Shown: positions 1 through 10,937, counted from the first letter of the stretch. The stretch is 64,000 bases of DNA from Sulfurimonas xiamenensis (GCF_009258045.1 NZ_CP041166.1:1364001-1428000); one strand, 5' to 3'. The notes: generated by a model from the letters alone, not told the origin. Made by a program: numbers and translations.

Positions 1-380
1 ATTCCCTGATCACCGGCACCTATCTCGCCGCTCTCTTGATCCACTCCTTGATTAATATCGGGAGACTGCGCATTTAAAAGCACTTGAAGTTCTATATCTT
101 CAGGATGAAGGCACTCCTCCTTCGTAAAGTATGGATTTCCGTCATAACCGATATTTACAAGAGCGTCATGAACAATTTTCTTATACTCTTCGGTAGTTAT
201 TCTAGTTTTTGATGTTACTTCTCCACCGATTACTATATGTTTTCCGGCAACAAAAACCTCTGATGCAACTCTTGATTTTGAGTCTCCTATAATTAGTCTA
301 TCGACTATGCTATCCGCTATAATGTCAGCGCACTTATCAGGATGCCCCGGGCTGACTACTTCACTTGTAAATAGATACAT
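1..380 (-). CDS. metK: S-adenosylmethionine synthetase, N-terminal part (runs off window)
   Basis: MetK makes S-adenosylmethionine from methionine and ATP in the cytosol. The minus strand reads from an ATG at 378-380 into TSEVVSPGHPDKCADI, the family's N-terminal signature with the ATP-binding GHPDK segment. It continues through VAGKHIVIGGEVTSK and ends in the QSPDINQG and GEIGAGDQG motifs at the window edge. About 126 residues of a roughly 385-residue enzyme are present; the rest lies to the left. The gene is divergent from glnD across a 189 bp gap in which I see only AT-rich promoter-like sequence. Confidence 0.95.
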   Translation of the reverse strand, partial: MYLFTSEVVSPGHPDKCADIIADSIVDRLIIGDSKSRVASEVFVAGKHIVIGGEVTSKTRITTEEYKKIVHDALVNIGYDGNPYFTKEECLHPEDIELQVLLNAQSPDINQGVDQESGEIGAGDQG

Positions 381-569
381 TTTTATTTATTCCTAACTAT
401 TATAATCCTGATGCTTTTTTGCATATTAAAGTCGTAATATTAGCATCTACTAACTTTAATTGTACTTCGTAATCTTTTTCAAAAATTAAAATTTATACTA
501 TTTTATCTCTTTGTCTCTGCCCTGTTTGAGTAATTACACTATAATTATAAAAAAAGCAGGACAATTGCC

Positions 570-3083
570 TTGGATTTAGCAGTTCATATTGAAGATATAA
601 TAGAAAAAAATGGTAGTGATTTTGAGCTATCTAAACTCTTCAAAACTTTTATAAATGAGTATAAAGCTTCTCTTAGTGAGCTCTTTAAAAAAAATCAAGG
701 CAAAGATTTTCTCGTTTGCCACACAAAACAGCTAGATTCCATTATCTCATTAATGTACAAAACTACTTTAAGGCGTATATTTGGAAACTACCTTCCCATG
801 AGAAGCTCTATTCCCATAGCCGTTGTTGCTCTTGGAAGTTACGGGCGGGAACAGCTATGCGTTCACAGCGATATAGATCTGCTTATAGTTTATAAAAAAA
901 TTGACGGCTTTAACAGTGAGCTTATTATAGAAAAATTTTTCTATCTAATTTTGGATTCAGGACTGAAACTAAGCCATAGAGTACATGAGGTAGATGATCT
1001 CTTTAAAGCCAGCAATGAAGATATCACAATAAGAACTTCACTTATGGAAGCAAGATTTGTTACCGGATCAAGTTTGACTTGGCATGCAGCAAGCAAAGAG
1101 TTAAATAGAATACGACTTTATAAACAAAAAGAGTTTATTCTTGCAAAAATTAAAGAGGCTCAAACTAGAAGAAAAAAATATCCAAACTCGATGCAGCCAA
1201 ATATCAAAAAGAGCGTTGGCGGGCTTCGAGATTCTAACTTTATATTTTGGATAGCACAGACTATTTATGCAATTACAAGCTTAAAAGATTTAACAGGTTC
1301 TCTCTATTCTGATGAAGAGTATAAAGAGTACAGAGTAGCACTAGAATTGTTGTTTCGCGTAAGAAGTGCTCTTCATCTTATTACAGGCAAACAAGAAGAT
1401 AGACTTCTTTTAGAGTATATACCAGAGGTAAGTCATATGCTTGGTTTTAAAAATCAGCAAAAGATGATTACAAAAGTACTTGAGGCGCAATGGCGCATAA
1501 ATAATTTTACTCAAATATTTGTTAAAAAAATGGTTAGACCATATATTGCGGATATCTCTAATGTGAAAAAATTTAGACATCACCGCTTAAGCAGAGGTAT
1601 TTACGAACTAGATAACAGAATTTACGCCTCTTACAATCTAGCGATTCAGCCGTTAAACAAGCTTTTAGAAATTTTAGTTTCTCTTGAAAATAAAACATAC
1701 CATTTTGATGCCGGATTTTTAAACCAGTTTACCTATACAAAGATAGAGTATCCGCTAAAATCAAAAACATATATGCTGCTCAAAGAACTCTTTAAAAAAA
1801 GACATATGTACTGTTTTTTAAAACTCTTTTATGATGCAGGCATACTTCATCATCTGTTTCATAATTTTAAAAAAGTGCTTCATCTGCCGCAATTTGACGG
1901 ATATCATCACTATCCCGTAGACATTCACTCCATAAAATGTGTAGAAGCATTGGAAAATATTGAAGAGCCGTTTATTAAAAAACTTTATGATGAATTTGGC
2001 AATGATGAAAAACTGTTGCTAAAAATTGTAACTCTTTTTCATGATACAGGAAAAGGAAGAGTTCAAGACCATAGCGAGGTAGGTGCAAAACTTATAGCGC
2101 CGTTTGTTAAAAAAATGAAACTAAAAGATGAAGATATACATAGATCTATAACTTTAGTAAAGCAACATGTAACCATGAGCAATGTCGCTTTTAGACAAAA
2201 TATTCATAATGAAAAAACACTCTATAAGTTTATGTCAAATGTGGAAGATATCAAAAATCTAAAACTTCTTTATGTTCTAACTTATGCCGATATTAATGGT
2301 GTGGGTGAAGGAGTTTATAACTCTTTTAGCTCAAAACTTCTTCGCGAACTCTATATAAATGCTCTTGAAGTTGCACAAAACAAAGGTAGAATTACAGATG
2401 CTTCCAAAAGAATAAACAGTGAAAAAAGGGTTCAAAAACTTCCTGAATTTCTTGAACTTCCAAAATTACTTCAAAAGAAACTCTTAGGCATTGAATCAAA
2501 TCTTTTCTTTTTTAAACACACGCCTTTAGATATCATAGAAATTGCAAAAAAAGCAAAAGAAACAAAAAAGTATGATTTTTCAATCTCTACAGAGAGCTCT
2601 CTTGTTATAGAAATTTATAGAAAAATTCCATTAAACATTGGATATCTTCTTGCATCTTTAAGTCATCTCGATGTTGCATCTATGGAGATTTTCACACTTT
2701 TTGATGATATAAAATATTTTAAAATTGAATTTATCGAGCATGTCGGCAAAGATGAGCTTCGTCAAATAGAAAATATTATAAACAATGCTTTTGATATGAG
2801 CAAGCATATAAAACTAAAAGAAGTTACAATATATAAACATGAAATAAACATAGATTTTGAGCACTCGCTTACACATGCAGAAATAAATATAAATACACAA
2901 AACCAAAAGGGTCTTTTAGCTTACATAATGGAGTGTTTTGAAGAACTTGGCATAAACATTGTATCAGCAAAAATTCACAGCACAAAACATAAAGTAAGAG
3001 ACAGTTTCTTAATAGAAAAACAAAACGAACTATGTAATAATGTCGAAAATATTTATAAATTATTGATTACAAAAGGCAAATAG
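570..3083 (+). CDS. glnD: PII uridylyltransferase / uridylyl-removing enzyme GlnD
   Basis: GlnD is the bifunctional nitrogen sensor that adds UMP to PII proteins and removes it, depending on glutamine. The 837-residue protein has the nucleotidyltransferase signature GSYGREQ (about residues 89-95) followed by the DID metal ligands (101-103). An HD hydrolase motif LFHDTGKG sits near residue 490. Two C-terminal ACT-like segments lie at about 675-725 and 765-820. The start is TTG at 570, after AGCAGGA, and a TATAAT-like -10 lies at 540-545. The stop TAG abuts the glmS ATG with no gap, so the two are probably co-transcribed, joining glutamine sensing to a glutamine-consuming enzyme. The PII target gene is not in the window. 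Confidence 0.93.
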   Translation: MDLAVHIEDIIEKNGSDFELSKLFKTFINEYKASLSELFKKNQGKDFLVCHTKQLDSIISLMYKTTLRRIFGNYLPMRSSIPIAVVALGSYGREQLCVHSDIDLLIVYKKIDGFNSELIIEKFFYLILDSGLKLSHRVHEVDDLFKASNEDITIRTSLMEARFVTGSSLTWHAASKELNRIRLYKQKEFILAKIKEAQTRRKKYPNSMQPNIKKSVGGLRDSNFIFWIAQTIYAITSLKDLTGSLYSDEEYKEYRVALELLFRVRSALHLITGKQEDRLLLEYIPEVSHMLGFKNQQKMITKVLEAQWRINNFTQIFVKKMVRPYIADISNVKKFRHHRLSRGIYELDNRIYASYNLAIQPLNKLLEILVSLENKTYHFDAGFLNQFTYTKIEYPLKSKTYMLLKELFKKRHMYCFLKLFYDAGILHHLFHNFKKVLHLPQFDGYHHYPVDIHSIKCVEALENIEEPFIKKLYDEFGNDEKLLLKIVTLFHDTGKGRVQDHSEVGAKLIAPFVKKMKLKDEDIHRSITLVKQHVTMSNVAFRQNIHNEKTLYKFMSNVEDIKNLKLLYVLTYADINGVGEGVYNSFSSKLLRELYINALEVAQNKGRITDASKRINSEKRVQKLPEFLELPKLLQKKLLGIESNLFFFKHTPLDIIEIAKKAKETKKYDFSISTESSLVIEIYRKIPLNIGYLLASLSHLDVASMEIFTLFDDIKYFKIEFIEHVGKDELRQIENIINNAFDMSKHIKLKEVTIYKHEINIDFEHSLTHAEININTQNQKGLLAYIMECFEELGINIVSAKIHSTKHKVRDSFLIEKQNELCNNVENIYKLLITKGK

Positions 3084-4898
3084 ATGTGCGGAATTGTTGG
3101 TTATCTTGGACAAAAAAATACAAAAGAGATTTTACTAGAGGGTCTAAAAGAGTTAGAGTATCGCGGATATGATTCAGCAGGAATAGCCGTTTTACAAAAT
3201 GGAAATTTTTCAAACTACAAAGCCGTAGGCAAACTTGTTAACCTTAAAGAAAAAACAAAAGATTTTAAAACAGAAGGCTTTGCACTCGGCATCGGGCATA
3301 CGCGATGGGCAACACACGGAAAGCCTACAGAACTAAACGCACATCCGCATTTAGGAGAATCTTCTTATGTTGTTCACAATGGAATCATTGAAAATTATGT
3401 AGAGTTAAAAAAAGAGCTTCAAGCAAATGGCGCACGGTTTTTAAGCCAAACTGATACGGAAGTGATTGTTCACCAATTTGAAAAAAATCAAAAAAGCGCA
3501 AAAAACTCTTTCGAGGCATTTGCAAAAACTGTAAGCGAACTTCAAGGCGCTTATGCAATTTTGCTTGTTACAAAAAATGAACCTGATAGAATCTTTTTTG
3601 CGAAGTATGGCTCTCCGATGCTAATTGGAATAAATAAAGAAAATGAAAAATATTTCGCATCCTCCGACACGCCGTTAATTGGACACTGTCAAAGCGTCAA
3701 CTATTTTGAAGATGGAGATTACGGATATGCAACTTCTAAAGAGATAGCTGTTTTTAACAAAGATGGAGCTAAGAAAGAGTTAAAATTCTCCGCACTTTCA
3801 CAAAATAAACTTCTTGCTCAAAAAGATGGCTACAGATTCTTTATGGAAAAAGAGATATATGAGCAGAGTGTTGTAATTTCAGATACTCTAATGGGAAGAT
3901 TGGGTGAAAATGAAATTATTTTTGATGAACTTGACAAAACTCTTTTTGACGGTATAAATGAGATAAAACTTTGCGCATGCGGAACATCTTATCATGCAGC
4001 TATGAGTGCTTCATATCTTTTTGAGAGATATTCAAAAATTAAAACTTCATTAGAAATTGCAAGCGAATTTCGCTACAGAGAACCAATTATGACAAAAGAC
4101 ACGCTTTTTGTCGTTATTTCTCAAAGCGGTGAAACAGCTGACACTTTGGAAACCCTCAAAATGGCAAAAGCTGCTAATCTTAAAACTTTAGCTATTTGTA
4201 ATGTTGACAACTCTTCAATGGTAAGATTGGCAGATGCAACTATTTTAACTAGAGCAGGAATAGAAAAAGGAGTGGCTTCAACCAAAGCTTTTGCTACGCA
4301 AGTTAGTGTTTTTTGGATGTTAAGCCTATATATTGCAAAGAGAAAAAATTCGCTAAATGCACAAGAGATAGCTTCACATATTTCACTGCTTCGTGAGGTT
4401 CCTTCACATATAAAAGTAACAGATGCTATGCATGAACGAATCAAAAGATTATCCAAAAGATATCTCCACGGACATGGTTTTTTCTTTATCGGAAGAGATA
4501 TCTTCTATCCGCTTGCTCTTGAAGGTGCACTAAAACTTAAAGAGATCTCTTATCTGCATGCAGAAGGTTATCCCGCAGGTGAAATGAAACATGGTCCGAT
4601 CGCCCTTGCAGATCCAGAACTATTTACCATTGCTCTTCTTCCAAAACATCTTCATTATGAAAAATCAAAAAGCAATGTCGAGGAGCTCAGTGCCAGAGAT
4701 TCTACTATTTGTGCAATAAGTCAGAGTGAGTTTGATAAAGCAGATGATTTTATACAAATCTCCTCTTGTGAGCACTATATGCTGGAATTTTTCGAGATGA
4801 TGGTAGTTTTACAACTATTGTCTTTAGAGATATCTATAAGATTGGGAAATGATGTGGATATGCCAAGGAACTTAGCAAAGAGTGTAACTGTAGAGTAA
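3084..4898 (+). CDS. glmS: Glutamine-fructose-6-phosphate aminotransferase (isomerizing)
   Basis: GlmS converts fructose-6-phosphate and glutamine to glucosamine-6-phosphate, the entry step to UDP-GlcNAc for peptidoglycan and LPS. The 604-residue protein begins MCGIVGY, placing the catalytic Cys2 at the mature N-terminus, with GHTRWATHG near residue 72 completing the Ntn glutaminase site. Two SIS sugar-isomerase domains follow, the first with SQSGETADT near residue 346. The C-terminus DMPRNLAKSVTVE is the family's usual end. The ATG directly follows the glnD stop. A strong hairpin lies just downstream. No glmS ribozyme is expected, since translation is coupled to glnD with no leader. Confidence 0.97.
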   Translation: MCGIVGYLGQKNTKEILLEGLKELEYRGYDSAGIAVLQNGNFSNYKAVGKLVNLKEKTKDFKTEGFALGIGHTRWATHGKPTELNAHPHLGESSYVVHNGIIENYVELKKELQANGARFLSQTDTEVIVHQFEKNQKSAKNSFEAFAKTVSELQGAYAILLVTKNEPDRIFFAKYGSPMLIGINKENEKYFASSDTPLIGHCQSVNYFEDGDYGYATSKEIAVFNKDGAKKELKFSALSQNKLLAQKDGYRFFMEKEIYEQSVVISDTLMGRLGENEIIFDELDKTLFDGINEIKLCACGTSYHAAMSASYLFERYSKIKTSLEIASEFRYREPIMTKDTLFVVISQSGETADTLETLKMAKAANLKTLAICNVDNSSMVRLADATILTRAGIEKGVASTKAFATQVSVFWMLSLYIAKRKNSLNAQEIASHISLLREVPSHIKVTDAMHERIKRLSKRYLHGHGFFFIGRDIFYPLALEGALKLKEISYLHAEGYPAGEMKHGPIALADPELFTIALLPKHLHYEKSKSNVEELSARDSTICAISQSEFDKADDFIQISSCEHYMLEFFEMMVVLQLLSLEISIRLGNDVDMPRNLAKSVTVE

Positions 4899-4919
4899 TT
4901 ATTTTCTAGCTTTATAAAT

Positions 4920-4946
4920 AATATGACGCATAAAATGCGTCATATT
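4920..4946. terminator. Bidirectional intrinsic terminator between glmS and mrp
   Basis: A perfect 12 bp inverted repeat (AATATGACGCAT, loop AAA, ATGCGTCATATT) ends in a T run on the plus strand and has A-rich sequence on the other side. It lies between the convergent glmS and mrp genes and so probably ends both transcripts. Confidence 0.85.
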
Positions 4947-4947
4947 T

Positions 4948-6057
4948 TTACATACTGCAAGCAGATTTACCGCCTGGTGCTGTGACTGGTTGAACATTTT
5001 CATTGCTAACTCCACCACTTGCATTTACCTCTTCGATAGTAGCCCAAATAGATTCAGCGGCAGCCATATAACGCTTTGAGCTTTCACTCATTGGATTAAC
5101 AAATGTAATTGGTTTTCCTTCATCTCCACCGGTTCTTATACTTGGTTCGATAGGAATTTCAGCAATTATTTTAGTATCAAACTCTTCTGCCATTGGCTGT
5201 GAAGTTCCTTTACCAAAAATATCATACTCAACACCTGTATCCGGTGCAATAAAACCGCTCATATTTTCTACAATTCCTGCAATTGGAATATTTAATTTTT
5301 TAAACATATCAAGTGAACGACGAGAATCATCAAGCGAAACTGATTGAGGAGTAGTTACTGTAAGACCCGCAGTAACCGGTACACTTTGCGCCAATGTCAA
5401 TTGTGCATCACCTGTTCCAGGAGGCATATCTATAACTAAAACATCCAAATCGCTCCATAATATATCACTTAAGAACTGCTCGATTGCTTTTATAATCATT
5501 GGTCCGCGCCACATAAGAGATTTTCCCTCTTCCATCAATGAGCCCATTGAAATCATCTCTAATCCATACGCTTTAATTGGAAGAACTTTATTTCCTGAAA
5601 CTTCAGGCTTAACATCTGCTACACCTAACATACGAGGAATATTCGGTCCATAGATATCTGCGTCTAGTAAACCGACTTTTTTACCTTGTGCTACAAGAGC
5701 AATAGCTATATTTACTGATGTTGTCGATTTACCGACTCCGCCCTTTCCTGAACTGACCATCAAAAAGTTTTTAATATGCGGAGCAATATTTTTGCTCTTT
5801 GGCTTTGGAGGCTCAGGCATTTTCGGAGCATTAATATTTACCGTAACATTCCCCGCACCGACTGCTTTTAGCTCTTTTGTTGCATCATCAATAATTTGTT
5901 GCTTCACCTCTGGAGCACTTGATGTAATTTCAACATTAAAACTAACATCATTACCGTTAATTTCTATACTATTAACAAAACCAAAAGTTACGATATCTTT
6001 TGTAAAACCTGGATACATAACTTTTGATAGTGCTGAATTTACAATATCTTTTGTCAT
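4948..6057 (-). CDS. mrp: Mrp/ApbC-type P-loop ATPase, iron-sulfur cluster carrier family
   Basis: Mrp/ApbC proteins bind and deliver Fe-S clusters to apo-enzymes. The 369-residue protein has an N-terminal MIP18/DUF59 domain (about 1-80) and a ParA-like ATPase with the deviant Walker A SGKGGVGKST near residue 105. DADIYGPNIPRML and DMPPGTGDAQLTL follow. Oddly, the family's CxxC, which bridges a [4Fe-4S] cluster at the dimer interface, reads GFIAPDTG here instead of a CxxC pair. The only C-terminal cysteine is in the final residues SACSM. It therefore may not hold a cluster in the canonical way. It is a single gene with its own 5' region; AAGGA lies upstream of the ATG at 6057. Confidence 0.92.
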   Translation of the reverse strand: MTKDIVNSALSKVMYPGFTKDIVTFGFVNSIEINGNDVSFNVEITSSAPEVKQQIIDDATKELKAVGAGNVTVNINAPKMPEPPKPKSKNIAPHIKNFLMVSSGKGGVGKSTTSVNIAIALVAQGKKVGLLDADIYGPNIPRMLGVADVKPEVSGNKVLPIKAYGLEMISMGSLMEEGKSLMWRGPMIIKAIEQFLSDILWSDLDVLVIDMPPGTGDAQLTLAQSVPVTAGLTVTTPQSVSLDDSRRSLDMFKKLNIPIAGIVENMSGFIAPDTGVEYDIFGKGTSQPMAEEFDTKIIAEIPIEPSIRTGGDEGKPITFVNPMSESSKRYMAAAESIWATIEEVNASGGVSNENVQPVTAPGGKSACSM

Positions 6058-6195
6058 TCTATATATTTTCCTTTTTATTTAATTTAATAACGCCTTTAGG
6101 GCAAAGCCCTATTTGTTTTTAGAACAAAATTTTACCATAATTAAATAAGACAAAAATTATCCTATATCAATAAAATTTATTTTATAAACTATTTT

Positions 6196-7590
<1,395 letters not shown>

Positions 7591-7726
7591 CTATCATGCA
7601 CTGAAAATATAGTCAAATAAAGTTAATATAATATTAAGTTGATTATCTGCTCTAATAATTTATATATTAAATTAAATTTTTGCGAAATTATTACCTGCTT
7701 CAAGAGAAAAAAAAGCTTTTGATGTG

Positions 7727-7732
7727 TATAAT
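7727..7732 (+). promoter_or_regulatory. Probable -10 element for the ispDF operon
   Basis: TATAAT lies 31 bp before the ispDF start, preceded by GTG. No clear -35 hexamer is visible, as is common for sigma70 promoters in Campylobacterota. The transcript would begin near 7739, leaving a short leader that carries TTTAGGAG. Confidence 0.5.
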
Positions 7733-7763
7733 TTCGTAACACTTATATATTTTAGGAGTTTTA

Positions 7764-8885
7764 TTGTCTAATGTAACACTTATTTTACTTGCAGCAGGCA
7801 GTTCAACACGCTTTGAACTAGATATAAAGAAACAATGGCTTAGAGTTGGAAATCAACCATTATGGCAATTTGTCGCCGAAAAATGTGAAAAAACAAAACT
7901 TTTTAAAAAAATTATCATAACTTCATCTTTAGATGATATAGAATTTATGAAATATTACTCTGATTTTGTATTTATAGAGGGCGGAAACAGCAGACAAGAG
8001 TCTTTAAAAAACTCTCTTAAAGAGGTAGATACAGAATTTGTTTTAGTAAGTGATATTGCCCGTTCTTGCATAAGTGAAGAATTTTTGCAAAATATTATTT
8101 CATATAGAGGAAAAAGTGACTGCATTGTTCCTTACTTAAAAGTAAATGATACTATAGTATATGATGATCAAACAATTGACAGAGATAGAGTAAAAGTTGT
8201 TCAAACACCACAACTTTCAATTACCTCTGCACTCATAAGTGCTCTTGAGCAAAAAGAGGAATTTACGGATGAGAGCAGTGCAATAGTTGCAAACGGAGGC
8301 TCAAGAGAGTTTATTTTAGGCCAAAGCAGTGCCCATAAAATAACTCATATAGAAGATTTAAAAAAGTTACAATGCCTTACCCCGCCCTCAAATGATATAT
8401 TAAGCGGAACTGGATTTGATGTTCACGCTTTTGATGAAAAGGGCGAAATGTATCTTGGCGGTGTAAAGATAGATTCCAAATATGGATTTAAAGCTCACAG
8501 TGACGGTGATGTGGCAATTCATGCTCTTATTGATGCTCTTCTCGGCGCTGCCGGAATGGGAGATATCGGTATGATGTTTCCGGACAATGATACTGCTTAT
8601 AAAAATATAGACTCAAAAAAGCTCTTAAAAAGAGTTGTTACAACACTTTGTAATTTTGGATTTGTAATTATAAATGTAGATTTGACAATAGCAGCCCAAA
8701 AACCTAAAATCGGCAACTATAAGCTGCAAATGAGAAAAGTGCTCAGTACTATTTTAAATATAGAGAGCCAAAGGGTAAACATAAAAGCCACAACAACTGA
8801 AAAACTTGGTTTTATCGGCAGATGCGAAGGTGTTGGTGTTATTGCCAACGCAAATTTAAAATATTTTGATTGGACAAAAATTTGA
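7764..8885 (+). CDS. ispDF: Bifunctional IspD/IspF isoprenoid (MEP pathway) enzyme
   Basis: One polypeptide carries two non-consecutive MEP-pathway steps: CTP-dependent cytidylylation of methylerythritol phosphate (IspD) and formation of the cyclic diphosphate (IspF). The 373-residue protein has an IspD domain from LLAAGSSTRF (about residue 7) to near 210. The IspF domain starts at GTGFDVHAF (about 215) with the zinc ligands in DVH, then AHSDGDVAIHALIDAL and FPDND. This fusion is typical of Campylobacterota and alphaproteobacteria. The start is TTG at 7764 with AGGAG 5 bp upstream; the nearby ATG at 7771 is out of frame. The 3' end overlaps the next gene, matching the HP1020-HP1021 order of Helicobacter pylori. 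Confidence 0.95.
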   Translation: MSNVTLILLAAGSSTRFELDIKKQWLRVGNQPLWQFVAEKCEKTKLFKKIIITSSLDDIEFMKYYSDFVFIEGGNSRQESLKNSLKEVDTEFVLVSDIARSCISEEFLQNIISYRGKSDCIVPYLKVNDTIVYDDQTIDRDRVKVVQTPQLSITSALISALEQKEEFTDESSAIVANGGSREFILGQSSAHKITHIEDLKKLQCLTPPSNDILSGTGFDVHAFDEKGEMYLGGVKIDSKYGFKAHSDGDVAIHALIDALLGAAGMGDIGMMFPDNDTAYKNIDSKKLLKRVVTTLCNFGFVIINVDLTIAAQKPKIGNYKLQMRKVLSTILNIESQRVNIKATTTEKLGFIGRCEGVGVIANANLKYFDWTKI

Positions 8886-9769
8886 AGATACTAATTATAG
8901 AAAATGAAGTTTACTTAGCGCAAAGCATAGCTACAAAACTAAGTGAACTGGGTCATGTGTGTGAAATGTGCACATCAACAAGAGATGCAATAAAAAGCAA
9001 CAACTATGATGTCGTTTTGCTTTCAACAAACATAAACGGTCAGGATTTTAATCCTGTAATAGAGACATTTAAAAAATCTATTATAATTCTTATGGTTTCA
9101 TATATAAGCAACGATACCGTGTCTAAACCTCTCTCGGCAGGGGCAAAAGATTATATACTCAAACCTTTTATGATTGAAGAACTTATTAGGAAGATAAATC
9201 ATTATCAAGAGTATGAAAAGTTAAAAAGAAGAAATAAAGCTTATGAAAAATATTTGACACACTCCTTTGCATCTCTTGACAGCGAGCACAACTTTGATAA
9301 TCTGCAACTTCCTCTTTTTATCTTTTCACCATATCAGAAACATGCAGACTCTTTCGCTTTTGAATATGCAAAAAAGAAAAATTTACCACTACATTTTATA
9401 ACCCTTAGTGACCCAAAAGCCATAAATGAGATAGAATCAATTACAGATAATTCGCTTATTTATATTATAGATTTTCAAACTCTTAAAAAAAGCGAGAGAA
9501 AAGCTCTTTATTCATCACTTGAAAATAAAAAAGCTATAATTTCAAGTACTGACAAAATAGATGATGAAACATATGATATTATAGAAATTAAAAGTGAAAA
9601 CAATATCTTCGATGAGGGAGAAATTCTCCCTATTGAAGATTATGTAAAATTTATCGTTTTAAACTATCAACATAAATTTCCTGATACCGAACTATCAAAA
9701 AAATTAGGAATCAGCCGTAAAAGTTTATGGGAAAAAAGAAAGAAGTATGACATTGTCAAGAAAAAATAA
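8882..9769 (+). CDS. Atypical orphan response regulator, HP1021-like
   Basis: The protein is about 295 residues, with a CheY-like receiver (1-115), a middle alpha/beta region and a C-terminal Fis-type helix-turn-helix (ELSKKLGISRKSLWEKRKK). The receiver phosphorylation site reads VVLLSTN, so Ser replaces the usual Asp, and the acidic pair is reduced to ENE, while the KPF lysine is kept. HP1021 of H. pylori, also next to ispDF, lacks the Asp in the same way and is known to act as a phosphorylation-independent regulator that also binds the chromosomal origin. No histidine kinase is nearby. I prefer TTG at 8882 (MKILIIENE), overlapping the ispDF stop as TTGA; an in-frame TTG at 8870 would add four residues. 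Confidence 0.88.
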   Translation: MKILIIENEVYLAQSIATKLSELGHVCEMCTSTRDAIKSNNYDVVLLSTNINGQDFNPVIETFKKSIIILMVSYISNDTVSKPLSAGAKDYILKPFMIEELIRKINHYQEYEKLKRRNKAYEKYLTHSFASLDSEHNFDNLQLPLFIFSPYQKHADSFAFEYAKKKNLPLHFITLSDPKAINEIESITDNSLIYIIDFQTLKKSERKALYSSLENKKAIISSTDKIDDETYDIIEIKSENNIFDEGEILPIEDYVKFIVLNYQHKFPDTELSKKLGISRKSLWEKRKKYDIVKKK

Positions 9770-10937
9770 AACTCTTTTAATAGACAAAGAAGCAGCGGCG
9801 GCACTTGAACTTCTCAAAGACGGCTTACTCTCTCCAGTTGAGTCGTTAATGAATAAAAAAGAGAGTGAAAGCGTACTAAAAACAGGGCTTATCAATGGTA
9901 AATCTTTTCCTTTTCCCTTTATTTTGGCCCCATCAGGCAAAATAAATGCAGAGGTATTGCGTTCATTGCAAAAAGGAGAGGAGATTATTATTCTCTTCGA
10001 TAAAAAACCTTTTGCCTCTTTAATAGTTGATGAAGTTTTTCATATAGACCCCAGAGATAGAATAAAACATATATATGGAACAGATGACATCTCTCATCCC
10101 GGTGTTATGACAACACTGAACAGACTTGGTTCATTGGCCGTCAGCGGAGAGTATACTCTCTTAAATAAATCCAGCAATACAAACAAACAAAAAATACAAG
10201 AAGCTAAAAAACTTATAAATGCAAAACATACAACAGCTCTTGTAATGGCAGGAAATCCCCTGCATAGAGCACATGAAAAACTGATTCGTCAAACACTCGA
10301 CAGCACTGATTTGCTTGTAATTTTTTTATTAAAACCATATTCAGAATCAAATTTATCTTTTGAAATAAGAAAAGAGTCTCTTGAATTTTTTATAAATAAT
10401 TTTTTAACAAAAAATCATGTAGTTGTTGTACCGCTTGAAAACAGTTATATTTTTGCAGGATACAATGAAATAATAATTGATGCTGTAGTTGCTAAAAACT
10501 ATGGCTGCAACAGATTAACAATTGGCAGAAATCATGCCGGGCTTGGAATGTTTTATGATTGTAATTCAAATAAATCCATCATTGACAAAGTAATAGGAAT
10601 AGATATTGAAATCACCGTTGCAAGCGAGTATGTTTATTGCGACAAATGTACTACACTTGTGAGTAAAAATACTTGCCCGCATGGCCAGCATCATCAAATT
10701 TCTTATCATTCAAACTCCATACTGGAACTTTTAGAACTTGGCATTTTACCGCCTACAATACTAATGAGAAAAGAGATTTCAGCCGTAGTCCTATCTAAAC
10801 TTCATCCAAATAGATTTAAAAATTTAGAAAAAATCTATTATGACATACTCCCTAGCAAAGGGCTTTTAGAAGAGCATACTGAAAATGACTTCTACTTGGA
10901 ACTAATGAAACTCTATCAAACAACATCATTAACATAA
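9747..10937 (+). CDS. ATP-sulfurylase (sulfate adenylyltransferase) family protein with altered active site
   Basis: The 396-residue protein has the two-part sulfurylase layout: an N-terminal PUA-like domain (about 1-160) and a nucleotidyltransferase core with NPLHRAHE (about 170-177) and GRNHAG (about 258). A VYCDKC...CPHGQHH cysteine/histidine cluster near 296-315 resembles the metal-binding region of bacterial forms. The sulfate-binding QTRN motif is replaced by MAGN, losing the Gln and Arg that contact sulfate while keeping the Asn and both HxxH histidines that handle ATP. No APS reductase or kinase is adjacent. A true Sat is possible, but a changed substrate is at least as likely. It overlaps the regulator upstream by 23 bp. 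Confidence 0.75.
   Translation: MTLSRKNKTLLIDKEAAAALELLKDGLLSPVESLMNKKESESVLKTGLINGKSFPFPFILAPSGKINAEVLRSLQKGEEIIILFDKKPFASLIVDEVFHIDPRDRIKHIYGTDDISHPGVMTTLNRLGSLAVSGEYTLLNKSSNTNKQKIQEAKKLINAKHTTALVMAGNPLHRAHEKLIRQTLDSTDLLVIFLLKPYSESNLSFEIRKESLEFFINNFLTKNHVVVVPLENSYIFAGYNEIIIDAVVAKNYGCNRLTIGRNHAGLGMFYDCNSNKSIIDKVIGIDIEITVASEYVYCDKCTTLVSKNTCPHGQHHQISYHSNSILELLELGILPPTILMRKEISAVVLSKLHPNRFKNLEKIYYDILPSKGLLEEHTENDFYLELMKLYQTTSLT

Noticed and set aside
4121-4456. 111-codon minus-strand frame inside glmS
   Set aside because: Lies wholly inside the well-supported glmS; low complexity and no start signal.
5792-6082. 96-codon plus-strand frame over the mrp 5' end
   Set aside because: Antisense shadow of mrp with no ribosome binding site or domain.
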